Shown one piece after another: positions 8,147 to 17,528 of a stretch of DNA of 40,980 nucleotides; the first letter of the stretch is position 1, and each line of letters begins with the position of its first letter. The notes beneath the pieces were generated by a model that had not been told where the DNA came from, ran no database searches, and was given only the letters and a program-made list of their open reading frames with translations. This stretch comes from Gemmatimonadota bacterium (GTDB lineage Bacteria > Gemmatimonadota > Gemmatimonadetes > Gemmatimonadales > GWC2-71-9), in contig JAABRY010000009.1 in NCBI GenBank assembly GCA_011390645.1, forward strand, positions 1 to 40,980, written 5' to 3'. The position numbers and the translations under genes are program-made.

Positions 8147-8522
8147 CGCCCACCTCCATTCGCCGCGAGGACTGCTCCGCGATCATGCGCTCGGCGAACT
8201 CCAGGCGGTCCTCGATTTCCATGAGACGCTGTGTCTCGAGCGAGAGCTCGTGGAGTCGATCTTCCAGTTCCGCGACGCGGCTACTCAGCAACATGTCGGA
8301 CTCGGCCGCGCCACCCTCGAGGATGCTGGCGATGGCCTTGCCGACGGGGCCACGGAGGAGGAGCCACCCCATGCCGCCGAGGCCCAGCAATCCGGCCAGC
8401 ACCGGCCCGGGGTGGTCGGCATAGCGGGCTGCGTCCACGACAAGCGCAAGGACAATCGAGGCCATCCCGGCCAACCCGAGGACCAGGAACATCCCGGCCC
8501 CGCGCGACAGCCGTCCGCTCAT
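8136..8522 (-). CDS. Small membrane/coiled-coil protein, paralogue 3 of 4
   Basis: A protein of 128 residues. It has two hydrophobic helices (about 10-30 and 40-57), the motif LLRGPVGKAIASIL just after the second, and a long amphipathic helix ending in IEDRLEFAERMIAEQ. The layout matches the paralogue downstream: membrane hairpin, GPVGKAI, coiled coil, terminal FAER motif. Its ATG overlaps the stop of the preceding paralogue (ATGA), which points to coupled translation. Function unknown; probably acts at the inner membrane with the downstream PspA. Confidence 0.8.
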   Translation of the reverse strand: MSGRLSRGAGMFLVLGLAGMASIVLALVVDAARYADHPGPVLAGLLGLGGMGWLLLRGPVGKAIASILEGGAAESDMLLSSRVAELEDRLHELSLETQRLMEIEDRLEFAERMIAEQSSRRMEVGDGR

Positions 8523-8866
8523 GCCCCCCCCTCGCGCGGGAGGCGCACCGTCTCGCGCGCCTCGGTCAGCAGTCGTTCCGTGAAATCCACGCGCTCCTCC
8601 AGTTCCGCCATCCGAGGCGCTTGCCCTTCGAGTTCGGCCACGCGTTCGCGAAGGTGCACCAGCTCATCCATCAGGTCGTCGGTCACGACACCGCGCTCGA
8701 GCCGCCGAGCCCACGCGCGCACGATGGGATAGACCAACACGACGCCAATGAACACCATGAGTCCAAGCGTTGCGACCGTCTCGATCCACGCCGGCGGACC
8801 CGTGTCCACGATGATCTGCGAGATCTCGGGTGGCACCGGCGGTGGGGCGGGAGCGTCCTGGATCAC
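8519..8866 (-). CDS. Small membrane/coiled-coil protein, paralogue 2 of 4
   Basis: A protein of 115 residues with a proline-rich N-terminus and one clear membrane helix (about 28-50, TVATLGLMVFIGVVLVYPIV). A coiled coil follows, MDELVHLRERVAELEG, and then the motif ELEERVDFTERLLTEAR. It is the most divergent member, because the GPVGKAI motif after the membrane segment is replaced by YPIVRAWARR. It starts with GTG, overlapping the upstream TGA (GTGA). The N-terminal segment has the look of a periplasmic tail, but topology is inferred. Confidence 0.78.
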   Translation of the reverse strand: MIQDAPAPPPVPPEISQIIVDTGPPAWIETVATLGLMVFIGVVLVYPIVRAWARRLERGVVTDDLMDELVHLRERVAELEGQAPRMAELEERVDFTERLLTEARETVRLPREGGA

Positions 8867-9114
8867 GGCGCCTCCTTCGACTCACGTCCATCAGTGAGCA
8901 ATCGCTCCGCGAAGTCGAGCCGCTCGTGGATCTCATTGAGTTCCATGCGCATCCGGTCCAGCTCGTCGTAGAGTGCCGGGTCCGGTTCGAGCGGGGGCAG
9001 TGGTTGCTGACCGTGGCGAATCCGTTCCGCGAACGCCTTGCCGACGGGCGTGAGCGAGATCAGAAAGATCGCGCCTCCACCAAAGATGAAGGTGATCGCG
9101 AGGACGCCTTCCAT
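8863..9114 (-). CDS. Small membrane/coiled-coil protein, paralogue 1 of 4
   Basis: A protein of 83 residues and the first gene of the pspA operon. One N-terminal membrane helix (MEGVLAITFIFGGGAIFLIS) is followed by LTPVGKAFAERI, a short linker, and YDELDRMRMELNEIHERLDF, which leads into AERLLTDGR. With about 80 residues it is close to PspB in size and plan. The ATG at 9114 is chosen because GGAGGT is placed six bases upstream. A longer reading from 9168 would add a non-conserved glycine-rich leader. I could not recognise a convincing promoter in the short gap before it, which faces the end of the serine dehydratase genes. Confidence 0.8.
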   Translation of the reverse strand: MEGVLAITFIFGGGAIFLISLTPVGKAFAERIRHGQQPLPPLEPDPALYDELDRMRMELNEIHERLDFAERLLTDGRESKEAP

Positions 9115-9199
9115 GGGACCACCTCCGAGGGAATGGGTTGACTCAGCCCCATACGGCGGGCCGCCCACAATGTTTCAGCGGGAAACGAGACCCGGGATC

Positions 9200-10081
9200 C
9201 TACTTCTTGCGGGGTTTGAGCTGCACCAGCCGCTCGCGCGCGAGTTTGCGGCCAGTTGGCGTCGCGGCGAGGCCGCCGCCTGCCGTTTCGCGGTAGCGGA
9301 CGTCCATCTCACGCCCGATCTGTCCCATGGTATCGATCACTTCATCCACTGGAATCGGGAATTCGACCCCCGCCAGCGCCATCTCGATCCCTGCGAGCGC
9401 CATCGCGGCGCCCGTGGCGTTGCGATAGACGCAGGGCACTTCGACCAGCCCGCCCAGCGGGTCGCACACGAGGCCAAGGGTGCCCTGCATCGTCAGCGCC
9501 ACGGCGTGCATCGCCTGGCGCGGGGTACCGCCGAGGAGTTCCACGCCGGCAGCCGCAGCCATCCCGGCAGCGGCGCCGGTCTCCGCCTGGCATCCCCCCT
9601 CGGCCCCGCTCAGTGACGCGCGGACCGCCACGACCGCACCGACGAGTCCCGCCGTGGCGAGCGCGCGAATCATGGCCTCTTCCGAGACCGGGTGTCGCCT
9701 CGCGATGCCAAGCAGGGTGCCAGGCAACACGCCTGCTCCACCAGCGGTCGGCGCGGCGACGATCACCCCCATCGCGGCGTTGACCTCCTGCACCGCCAGG
9801 GCGGCGGCAAGCGCGTCGGTGAAGATGGTATTCGCCAAGGGACCACGCGCGTTGGCGAGTCGGTGGGCGTCGCCACCCACGAGTCCACTGACGGAGTGGA
9901 GGTCGCCCACGAGGCCGCGCTCGACGGCGCCCTGCATCACCTTGAGCGCCCGGCGCAAGCCTGCCTCGACCTCCTCCCGTGTGCGAATGCCGGTGTCGGC
10001 CTCCGTGCGCAGCGCCAGTTCACCGAGGGAAATGCCGTCACGTTCCGCGGCGTCGACCGCCTCGAGCAAGACGTCGTACAT
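9200..10081 (-). CDS. sdaAA: L-serine dehydratase, alpha subunit (iron-sulfur)
   Basis: The catalytic half of the two-subunit, iron-sulfur L-serine dehydratase (serine to pyruvate plus ammonia, cytoplasmic). Its 293 residues carry the family signature SLSGAEGGCQAETGAAAGMA. Further cysteines in GLVCDPLGGLVEVPCVYRN give the three cluster-binding Cys residues. The N-terminus (MYDVLLEAVDAAERDGISL) also fits. It starts within the stop of sdaAB (TGATG overlap), so the two subunits are translated together. This is the Firmicutes-type split enzyme with the beta subunit first, not the single-chain enterobacterial form. Confidence 0.93.
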   Translation of the reverse strand: MYDVLLEAVDAAERDGISLGELALRTEADTGIRTREEVEAGLRRALKVMQGAVERGLVGDLHSVSGLVGGDAHRLANARGPLANTIFTDALAAALAVQEVNAAMGVIVAAPTAGGAGVLPGTLLGIARRHPVSEEAMIRALATAGLVGAVVAVRASLSGAEGGCQAETGAAAGMAAAAGVELLGGTPRQAMHAVALTMQGTLGLVCDPLGGLVEVPCVYRNATGAAMALAGIEMALAGVEFPIPVDEVIDTMGQIGREMDVRYRETAGGGLAATPTGRKLARERLVQLKPRKK

Positions 10082-10746
10082 CAGGCCACCCGTTCGATGA
10101 TGCGCACGGTCTTCACGACCGGGAGGGCGAGAATGCGCGCCATCGCCCCATCGCTCGGTGCGTGGTCGAGTTCGTAGATGTGAATGGCCTCACCGCCCTT
10201 CTGCCGTCGGGACACGCGCATCGTGGCGAGGTTGACGCTGTCGTCGGCGAGCGCGCCAGCGACACTGGCCACGATCCCGGGAACGTCCTTTGCCACCGCG
10301 ACCAGTGTGGTGTAGGCGCCAGTGACCTCGACCGGGAAGCCATCGATCGCGGTGACGAGGATGCGGCCGGCGCCGAGCGACGAGCCGATGAGGACGGCCG
10401 TCTTGCCGTCGCGCTTCACCGTGATCCGGGTGGTGTTCGGGTGATGGTCACCACGCAGGGTGGTGTTCTTGAACTCGATGGTCAACCCCTCGGCCTCGGC
10501 CGCGGTGAGCGATTCCCGCAACCGCTCGTCGTCGGGATGGTAGCCGAGTAGCCCGCCGGCGATGGCACGGTCGGTCCCGTGCCCGACCCCGGTCCGCGCG
10601 AACGAGCCATGCAGTTCGACCTGCGCATGCTCCGGGGTGCCGCCGACCAGCGCACGGGCGATCAGGCCAAGCCGACAGGCCCCCGCCGTGTGCGACGACG
10701 AGGGCCCGACCATGACCGGTCCGATGATGTCCAGCAGTGAAACCAT
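10081..10746 (-). CDS. sdaAB: L-serine dehydratase, beta subunit with ACT domain
   Basis: The small subunit (221 residues) of L-serine dehydratase. It begins MVSLLDIIGPVMVGPSSSHT, the characteristic start with the GPSSSHTAG motif, and includes RTGVGHGTDRAIAGGLLG. A C-terminal ACT domain (about 148-221, TTLVAVAKDVPGIVASVAGAL) probably senses serine or stabilises the subunit pair. The ATG at 10746 is fixed by this conserved start and lies directly behind a nine-G run (minus strand), which may serve as a purine-rich ribosome site. The preceding small gene ends 13 bases upstream. Confidence 0.93.
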   Translation of the reverse strand: MVSLLDIIGPVMVGPSSSHTAGACRLGLIARALVGGTPEHAQVELHGSFARTGVGHGTDRAIAGGLLGYHPDDERLRESLTAAEAEGLTIEFKNTTLRGDHHPNTTRITVKRDGKTAVLIGSSLGAGRILVTAIDGFPVEVTGAYTTLVAVAKDVPGIVASVAGALADDSVNLATMRVSRRQKGGEAIHIYELDHAPSDGAMARILALPVVKTVRIIERVA

Positions 10747-10759
10747 CCCCCCCCCAGTC

Positions 10760-10975
10760 TCAGACCAGCTCGGCGGAGGCAATCGCCTCGAAGGCGATCC
10801 CCACCTCGGTGTCGTCGTCCCCGCCGACGGTGACGTAGACCTCGTGTGCGGTCGGGTGCGTATCCACGACCGACGGGATGCCGATGACTTCGGAGCCATC
10901 CCGCAATGTCAGGCGCACTGAGCGCTCGTTGCCATTGGCGTAAGTCAGCACTTCGAGGATCGCGTCGAGCTCCAT
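10760..10975 (-). CDS. Small hypothetical protein upstream of sdaAB
   Basis: A protein of 71 residues, beginning MELDAILEVLTYANGNERSV and rich in beta-strand-forming stretches (RLTLRDGSEVIGIPSVVD, HEVYVTVGG). It has no membrane segment or recognisable catalytic motif. AGGG lies about eight bases before the ATG at 10975, and a GTG three codons earlier is an alternative start. Its position 13 bases before sdaAB suggests co-transcription with the serine dehydratase. On the minus strand, TAGATTT about 30 bases upstream could be part of the promoter. I do not recognise the family. Confidence 0.65.
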   Translation of the reverse strand: MELDAILEVLTYANGNERSVRLTLRDGSEVIGIPSVVDTHPTAHEVYVTVGGDDDTEVGIAFEAIASAELV

Positions 10976-11031
10976 CGTGGCCACCCTGTTGAAGTTCCCT
11001 GAAATCTAGCGGTGCTGCGCGCCAGGATCGA

Positions 11032-12876
11032 TCACGAGCCCATCATCAGGATGGCCGCTGCCCCATCGTCGTCGTCGCCAGGTGGCGGCGGGAGGGGGGT
11101 TGGGGGCGGCGCACCGAAGACATCCTGGGACCGGACGCTTGCCTGCAAGGCGTCGAGCATCGCCTCCAGTTCCTTCCGCGCGCGCTTGAGCCCCCAGCGA
11201 AAGGTCACGCGATAGAGACCGATCATCGTCCCGCCCACGCCAATCAAGGCGGCGGCACCGACCGGGATCGCCACCAGGGCGGCCCCTGCCGCCACGGAGA
11301 GGCCGATACCCAACGCTGCACCGCCTCCGCCAAGGCCGAGGCCCATCCACATGCCGATCTTGGCGTTCTTCTGCACGCCGTTGCGCAGGTCGGCAGTGAT
11401 CGTGACGTCACATTGCCGCGGGTCACCGGAGCGCGGGTGCAGCGTCACGCGCAACTGGTAGGCATCGATCACGGTGAGGTAGTAGCGGAGGGATGTCAGG
11501 CCCCGGCCACCCACATAGTCGCCCGAGGTGATTTCGCGCACCCCGAAGGTGAGCACACCGCCGTCCAGCGGGTGCCCACCGACGGTGTCGCGAAAGTTGA
11601 GTTCCCACGGGTGAGCCGGGAAGATGCGACCGATCGATTCGAGGGTGCGTACCGGGGTCGCGCGGATGGTGCGGGTGACCTGCATCGATCGATCGCTGGT
11701 CCCGACGATGAAGGTGGCGATGCGGTCTCGTCGATCGCCCACCGGCACGAGCGCCTCGCCCGGGGTGGGTGCCTCGCCCGGCATCTCCGCCAAGGCAAGT
11801 TGCACGAATTCCGCACCGATCCCTGCTTCGACAGCGGCCGATTCGACATCCGTGCGTCGATACCCCGTGGTGGGCGCCGACGGTTGCACGCCGGTCGCAA
11901 AGGCCTCGGCCTGTGCCGTGCGATCCTTAACGCGACGCGCGGCATCGGCCTGCAGTTGCGCCGCACGGAGCCAGACGGCCTTGGCGGCCTCCTCGCTGAG
12001 GACAGGATCGGGGGTCGCCTGCGGTCCGCTCTGTGCCTGCTGCAGGGCCTGTGTCAGCGCCTCGGCAAGCGCCTCGCCAGTCGCGTATCGTTCTGCAGGG
12101 TCCTTGCGGAGGCAACGATCCACGACCTGCACGAGTGCGCCGGGGATCCCAGGGGCGACCTCACCCAGAGACGGGGCAGCGCGGGTTGCCTGCATCAGCA
12201 GTACGGCGGAGGCCTGTGGTGCGTCGAACGGCAGCCGGCCGCTGAGCAACTGGAAGGCCACCACGCCGAGCGCATAGAGATCGCTGCGACCATCCAGCAC
12301 ATCGCCCGCGACCTGCTCGGGACTCATATAGTGGACGGAACCGAGCACCGTGCCATCGGCCGTGAGATTCTTCGCACGCACGTCACGCGCGATGCCGAAG
12401 TCCGTCACCGTCACCCGTCCGGTGCCACGCTCGATCATGATGTTCTCGGGCTTCACATCACGGTGCACGACCCCACGGGCGTGCGCATACGCGAGTGCCC
12501 ACGCGACCTCGCGGAGAATGCGCACCGCATCCGCTGGCGGCAGCGGTCCGCGCGAGGTGAGCCGTTCGGCCAGGTTGTCGCCATCCACGAAGCCCATCGC
12601 GAAGTACGCGAGGCCGTCCATGGCATCGGCCCGAAAGATCGGCACGATGTTGGGGTGCGAGAGCTGCGCTGCCGTGCGCGCCTCACGGAGGAATCGTTCA
12701 CGAATCGCCGGATCATCAGCGAGCGAGGGCGGCAGCACCTTGATGGCGACCATGCGGTCGAGCGAGATCTCGCGCGCCAGAAACACCACACCCATGCCCC
12801 CACGCCCCAGTTCGCGCTCGAGGGCGTACTGCTCGGCGAAGCGCGGGCGGAGGGATTCGAGGGTGATGGGGGTCAC
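11032..12876 (-). CDS. Membrane-anchored Ser/Thr protein kinase (Hanks type)
   Basis: A protein of 614 residues. The N-terminal kinase domain has the glycine loop GRGGMG (24-29), the ATP-binding Lys46 in AIKVL, the catalytic loop HRDVKPEN (from 138), DFG (159-161) and the activation segment GSVHYMSPEQ. A linker and an unfamiliar region follow. Near the C-terminus are two glycine/alanine-rich hydrophobic helices (GLGLGGGGAALGIGLSVAAG and onward), then a basic helix and a proline/aspartate-rich tail. The GTG at 12876 is chosen because GAGGAG lies eight bases before it. Upstream codons would lie in the heptad repeat. It follows uvrA on the same strand but is separated from it by the repeat element. 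Confidence 0.9.
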   Translation of the reverse strand: MTPITLESLRPRFAEQYALERELGRGGMGVVFLAREISLDRMVAIKVLPPSLADDPAIRERFLREARTAAQLSHPNIVPIFRADAMDGLAYFAMGFVDGDNLAERLTSRGPLPPADAVRILREVAWALAYAHARGVVHRDVKPENIMIERGTGRVTVTDFGIARDVRAKNLTADGTVLGSVHYMSPEQVAGDVLDGRSDLYALGVVAFQLLSGRLPFDAPQASAVLLMQATRAAPSLGEVAPGIPGALVQVVDRCLRKDPAERYATGEALAEALTQALQQAQSGPQATPDPVLSEEAAKAVWLRAAQLQADAARRVKDRTAQAEAFATGVQPSAPTTGYRRTDVESAAVEAGIGAEFVQLALAEMPGEAPTPGEALVPVGDRRDRIATFIVGTSDRSMQVTRTIRATPVRTLESIGRIFPAHPWELNFRDTVGGHPLDGGVLTFGVREITSGDYVGGRGLTSLRYYLTVIDAYQLRVTLHPRSGDPRQCDVTITADLRNGVQKNAKIGMWMGLGLGGGGAALGIGLSVAAGAALVAIPVGAAALIGVGGTMIGLYRVTFRWGLKRARKELEAMLDALQASVRSQDVFGAPPPTPLPPPPGDDDDGAAAILMMGS

Positions 12877-12914
12877 GGGGGGGGCTCCTCGGGGGGGTGG
12901 AGATCTGATATCGT

Positions 12915-13028
12915 TAGGTCGTATGTCGTAGGTCATAGGTCATAGGCTTCGCAAATCAGACGGCTCGCGAAGCCCCACGTCCGAGTCCAGTCTCACGACC
13001 TACGACCTACGACCTACGACTTACGACT
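12915..13028. repeat. GTCGTAG heptad palindrome with internal hairpin
   Basis: The left arm (12917-12944) is GGTCGTA, TGTCGTA, GGTCATA and GGTCATA. The right arm (12994-13028) is CACGACC, TACGACC twice and TACGACT twice. The arms can pair over about four units. The loop holds a second perfect stem, GGCTTCGC (12945-12952) with GCGAAGCC (12967-12974). The right arm runs into uvrA: the last codons AAG TCG and stop TAA of uvrA are repeat units. The element separates uvrA from the kinase gene. Confidence 0.87.
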
Positions 13029-15876
13029 TATTACCCAACATCCGTTTCAGGAACCGCCCCGTATGACTCGCCGCCACCTCGGCGACGTCCTCCGGGGTTC
13101 CCGCCGCGACCATCTCGCCGCCGCGCACGCCGCCCTCAGGACCGAGGTCCAGGACCCAGTCGGCGGTCTTGATCACGTCGAGGTTGTGCTCGATCACCAC
13201 GACGCTGTTCCCCTTCGCCACGAGACGATGGAGAACCTCGAGGAGCAGACGCACATCTTCAAAGTGGAGGCCGGTGGTCGGTTCATCAAGAATGTACAAC
13301 GTACGTCCCGTGTCGCGACGAGCCAGCTCGGTGGCCAGTTTGACGCGCTGCGCCTCACCGCCCGAGAGGGTCGTGGCGGCTTGGCCGAGGTGCAGGTAGC
13401 CGAGGCCGACGTCGTTCAGCAGTTCGAGGCGATCGGCGATGCGGTTCTGCGCGCTGAAGAAGTCGAGCGCATCGGCGACCGTGAGATCGAGGACGTCCGC
13501 GATGCTCTTGCCCTTGTAGCGCACCTCCAGCGTCTCGCGATTGTAGCGTCGCCCCTTGCAGACCTCGCAGGGCACGTACACGTCCGGGAGGAAATGCATC
13601 TCGATCTTGACGAGCCCATCGCCCTGACAGGCTTCGCAACGACCGCCCTTGACGTTGAACGAGAAGCGTCCGGGCCCATAGCCCCGCATCTTCGCCTCGG
13701 GGAGCTGCGTGAAGAGCTCGCGGATCGGCGTGAAGAGGCCGGTGTAGGTGGCCGGATTCGAACGCGGCGTGCGACCAATCGGTGACTGATCGATGTCGAT
13801 GACCTTGTCGAGGAGATCGAGGCCCTCGATGCGATCATGCGCGCCCGGGAGCACCTTCGCCCGGTAGAAGTGGCGCGCCAGCGTCTGATAGAGAATGTCG
13901 GTGATGAGCGTGCTCTTCCCCGACCCGGACACACCGGTCACAGCGACAAACAAGCCGAGCGGCACCTGGACATCGAGATGCCGCAGGTTGTGGGCGTGTG
14001 CCCCGACGATGCGCAGGCACCGCTCGGGATCGACCGGACGCCGCACCGGTGGGGTGGGCACCCGCAATTCGTCGCGCAGGTAGCGCGCGGTGAGCGAATC
14101 GGGGTGGGCGAGAATCTCGTCGATCGTTCCCTCGGCGACGACTTCACCGCCGAAGCGTCCAGCACGTGGCCCGAGGTCGATGATGTGATCGGCCGCGCGA
14201 ATCGTGTCCTCGTCGTGCTCCACGACAATCACGGTGTTGCCGAGGTCGCGCAACTCGCGCAGCGTATCGAGGAGCCGTTCGTTGTCCCGCTGATGCAACC
14301 CGATGCTCGGCTCGTCGAGGATGTAGAGCACGCCCACCAGGCGGGAGCCGATCTGTGTTGCCAGACGAATGCGCTGGGCCTCGCCGCCGCTCAAGGTCCC
14401 GGCCGAGCGACCCAGCGTGAGGTATTCCAGCCCGACGTCGCGCAGGAAGGTCAACCGTTCGACGACCTCCTTCAGGATGGGTTCCGCGATCTCCGGGTCG
14501 ACGGCACCGGCCTGCCCGCGGCGGGTCGGAATCGCAGAGAACCATTCAATCGATTCATCCACCGACATGGCGACCACATCGCCGATGCTCTTCCCGTGCA
14601 CCAGCACCGAGAGCGACTCAGGCTTCAGTCGCCGTCCATCACACGACGGGCAGGGCTGCTCGACCATGAAGCCTTCGAGGTCAGAGCGCACCGCATCGCT
14701 CGACGATTCGCGCCAGCGGCGCTGCACGTTGGTGAGGATGCCCTCCCATTCGCCCTCCACTTCCCGGCCGCGCCCACCCTCCGCCACGTACGTCAGCTTC
14801 TTGCCTGGCGCCCCGTGCAGCAGGATCTCTCGGGCCTTGTCGGGGATCTGGGACCACGGCTTGGCGAGGTCGAACTTGAACGCCTTCGCGAGTGTCGGGA
14901 GGACGACCTTGCGGAGGTACCCCGTGGGTTCACCCCACGGCAACACGACCCCCTCGAGGATCGAGATCCGCGCGTCGCCGAGGACGAGATCGGCGTTCGG
15001 AATGCGTGCCGTGCCGACGCCGTGGCACTCGGTACACGCCCCGAACGGTGAATTGAACGAGAACTGGCGCGGCTCGAGTTCGGGGAGCGACAAACCACAG
15101 GTTGGACACGCAAAGCGCTCGCTGAAGAGTCGCGATTCGGACGCCGTGGGTCGAGAGGTGTGCTTGATCACCTCCACGACCCCATCAGCCACACGCAGCG
15201 CGGTCTCCAGTGAATCCACCAGACGGGCCCGATCGCTCTCGCGGACCACCAATCGGTCCACTACCACCGCGATATCATGGTTCTGCCGGCGATTGAGCTT
15301 CGGCACGGCGCCGAGGTCCATGACCTCACCGTCGACGCGGACGCGCACATAGCCTTGCTGCTGGAGCTGCTCGAAGAGCTCGCGAAATTCGCCCTTGCGG
15401 CCGCGCACCATCGGCCCGAGGACTTCCAGCTTGGTGCCCTCGGGCCACGAGAGAATCGTGTCGGCGATCTGCGCGGCACTCGAGCGCGTGATCGGGCTGC
15501 CATCCACGGGACAATGCGGGACACCGGCGCGCGCCCACAGCAGCCGCATGTAGTCGTAGATCTCGGTGACGGTCCCGACGGTCGAGCGAGGATTGTGGCC
15601 GGTGGTCTTCTGCTCGATGGAAATCGCGGGCGAGAGACCCTCGATCGCATCGACGTCCGGCTTCTCCATCAACCCGAGGAACTGTCGGGCGTAGGCCGAG
15701 AGCGATTCGACATACCGCCGCTGCCCCTCGGCGTAGATCGTGTCGAAGGCCAGCGACGACTTCCCCGACCCCGATAGACCGGTCAGGACCGTCAGCGCGT
15801 TCCGCGGAATGCGGACCGTGACGTTCTTCAGGTTGTGCTCGCGGGCACCACGGACGACGAGGAACTCTTCAGCCAT
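13021..15876 (-). CDS. uvrA: UvrABC excinuclease subunit A
   Basis: DNA damage-recognition ATPase of nucleotide excision repair, 951 residues, normal length. Both ATPase halves are complete: Walker [10 protein letters not shown] and later GVSGSGKST, and signature motifs [13 protein letters not shown] and [13 protein letters not shown]. It has the first zinc module ([10 protein letters not shown] ... CTECHGVG) and the C-terminal zinc finger ([10 protein letters not shown] ... CEVCKGRR). The start [19 protein letters not shown] matches the family. The stop codon and the two codons before it are contributed by a heptad-repeat element. It diverges from the transglutaminase-like gene across a gap of 86 bases that must hold both promoters. 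On the minus strand TACCAT lies eight bases before the ATG. Confidence 0.98.
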   Translation of the reverse strand: MAEEFLVVRGAREHNLKNVTVRIPRNALTVLTGLSGSGKSSLAFDTIYAEGQRRYVESLSAYARQFLGLMEKPDVDAIEGLSPAISIEQKTTGHNPRSTVGTVTEIYDYMRLLWARAGVPHCPVDGSPITRSSAAQIADTILSWPEGTKLEVLGPMVRGRKGEFRELFEQLQQQGYVRVRVDGEVMDLGAVPKLNRRQNHDIAVVVDRLVVRESDRARLVDSLETALRVADGVVEVIKHTSRPTASESRLFSERFACPTCGLSLPELEPRQFSFNSPFGACTECHGVGTARIPNADLVLGDARISILEGVVLPWGEPTGYLRKVVLPTLAKAFKFDLAKPWSQIPDKAREILLHGAPGKKLTYVAEGGRGREVEGEWEGILTNVQRRWRESSSDAVRSDLEGFMVEQPCPSCDGRRLKPESLSVLVHGKSIGDVVAMSVDESIEWFSAIPTRRGQAGAVDPEIAEPILKEVVERLTFLRDVGLEYLTLGRSAGTLSGGEAQRIRLATQIGSRLVGVLYILDEPSIGLHQRDNERLLDTLRELRDLGNTVIVVEHDEDTIRAADHIIDLGPRAGRFGGEVVAEGTIDEILAHPDSLTARYLRDELRVPTPPVRRPVDPERCLRIVGAHAHNLRHLDVQVPLGLFVAVTGVSGSGKSTLITDILYQTLARHFYRAKVLPGAHDRIEGLDLLDKVIDIDQSPIGRTPRSNPATYTGLFTPIRELFTQLPEAKMRGYGPGRFSFNVKGGRCEACQGDGLVKIEMHFLPDVYVPCEVCKGRRYNRETLEVRYKGKSIADVLDLTVADALDFFSAQNRIADRLELLNDVGLGYLHLGQAATTLSGGEAQRVKLATELARRDTGRTLYILDEPTTGLHFEDVRLLLEVLHRLVAKGNSVVVIEHNLDVIKTADWVLDLGPEGGVRGGEMVAAGTPEDVAEVAASHTGRFLKRMLGNKS

Positions 15877-15962
15877 AACCCCCAATGGTAAGGCGGACCG
15901 GGAACCCAGAGCAATGCGCGGGGTCATTCCACGCGGGAACAACCCTTGCAACGGACTCCAGC

Positions 15963-17528
15963 ATGTCCTCTTCCCGACCCTCCCTGCGCCGCGTGGCGGC
16001 CCTCGCCATTCTGCTGGCATGGGCCGGGGCACTGGGCTGGCTGGGCCGTCGTGAGCTCGGGCAGACCGAGGCCTCGACCCTGGCCGCACGTGCCGCGTTG
16101 CGCCTTGCACCAAGCGAGGCGTGGTTCGCCGTGATGGCTGGCGAGACCCAAGTTGGTCTGGTGGGCGTGACCCTCGATACGCTCTCCCCGGGGTACAAGG
16201 TCCTCGAGACCTCCTCGATGGAGCTGCCGCGGGGCACCGCCCTCCAGCGCACCAACCGCACCACCGAAATCACCCTTGCCCCGAATCTGGCCGTGTCAAG
16301 CATCGCGACGGTGACCAGTAGCCCCGGGCGGCGAGTCGCCACGGACCTGACAGTGCGCGGCACACGCATCACCACGACGATCACCACCGAAGGACGCGTC
16401 GTGACCGCCGAGTCGGCGGAAGGCGAAGCACCGGTGCCGATGCAGGTCGCCCCGTACCGCCTGGCATTTACCGGTGCACTGGGCGTGGGTGAGGAGCGTC
16501 GGCTTCCGCTGATGTCCGGGTGGCCCATCGGCGTGCGCGCCGGTCGAGCGGATCCGTCCACTACCACAGAGCGCGTGGTATTCGCGGACAGTTCGGTGCT
16601 TGAGGCCGATCGGGTGTGGCGAGCTGTGTTGACGGACACGACGGACGTGCGGACGATCCTCCTCGAACTCCCGACTGGGACGGTCCAGGCAACCGTTGAT
16701 GGGCGTGGTGGCTTGGTCGGCCTGCGCCATGCACTGGGCGTGCGGTGGCAACGCACCGACTTCGGGATCGCCCTGCAGGCATTTCGCGAACGTCTGGATG
16801 AACAGCGCGCGGGAATCCTGGCGGCCTTGCCGACCCTCGTCCCTCTTGCCGCGTTGCCGTCGGGTCCGGAATCAGACGAGCGCATGCACCGCTTCGAGGT
16901 ACGTCATCGGGACGGGCGTCCGCTCGAGGAATGGGCACTGCAGTCGCTGGAGGGTGGGAGGCAGCGTGTGCGGTCCGATGGCGTCGTGACGATCGTTGAA
17001 AGTGGCGCGGCCGGTCCTCGCGGTCCCGGACCCGAGATCCTCGATCCACTCATCCAGGTCACCGCCCCGGAAATTGTTGCCTTCGCAGCGCAGCTCAAGG
17101 CAACGATCACCGCTGGCGACTGGACGCGCCTCGTGACCGAACTCGGGCGCAGCGTTCGGGTGGACACCGCCGCGACCGCGGCCGAGGATGCACTCGGCGC
17201 GCTGACCGCGGGACGGGCGCGACCCGATGGTGTGGCCCGACTGCTGGTGGCAGTCCTGCGAGCCGAAGGAGCCAACGCCCGCTATGTGGTGGGGGTGCGC
17301 CCCAGCGGCGATACGTTGTACACGCATGCGTGGGTCGAGGTGTATGTGCGCGAACGCGGACAGTGGATGGCGATCGATCCCGCACGCGGACACGCTGCCG
17401 CCGCGACCGACCTGATACGACTGGCGTGGGCGGGCTCAAGCCACCCTGATGACCTGTTGCCCTACGTCGCGGACGTCCGGTTCACCCCGGTCGCGACGCC
17501 ATCCACCGAGCGCGAGGAGCAGCCGTGA
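15963..17528 (+). CDS. Transglutaminase-like exported protein, catalytic Cys absent
   Basis: A protein of 521 residues with an N-terminal signal or membrane anchor ([20 protein letters not shown]). A long beta-rich region is followed by a transglutaminase-like core near the C-terminus. The core is recognised by [22 protein letters not shown] (His455) and AIDPARG (Asp472). In active members a Cys precedes the helix that leads into LRAxG. Aligned here, that place is Pro421 in [11 protein letters not shown], so the protein is probably not an active protease or transglutaminase. Its stop overlaps the GTG of the ABC ATPase gene, which suggests a joint function with the transporter. The start has no strong Shine-Dalgarno. 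Confidence 0.75.
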   Translation: MSSSRPSLRRVAALAILLAWAGALGWLGRRELGQTEASTLAARAALRLAPSEAWFAVMAGETQVGLVGVTLDTLSPGYKVLETSSMELPRGTALQRTNRTTEITLAPNLAVSSIATVTSSPGRRVATDLTVRGTRITTTITTEGRVVTAESAEGEAPVPMQVAPYRLAFTGALGVGEERRLPLMSGWPIGVRAGRADPSTTTERVVFADSSVLEADRVWRAVLTDTTDVRTILLELPTGTVQATVDGRGGLVGLRHALGVRWQRTDFGIALQAFRERLDEQRAGILAALPTLVPLAALPSGPESDERMHRFEVRHRDGRPLEEWALQSLEGGRQRVRSDGVVTIVESGAAGPRGPGPEILDPLIQVTAPEIVAFAAQLKATITAGDWTRLVTELGRSVRVDTAATAAEDALGALTAGRARPDGVARLLVAVLRAEGANARYVVGVRPSGDTLYTHAWVEVYVRERGQWMAIDPARGHAAAATDLIRLAWAGSSHPDDLLPYVADVRFTPVATPSTEREEQP

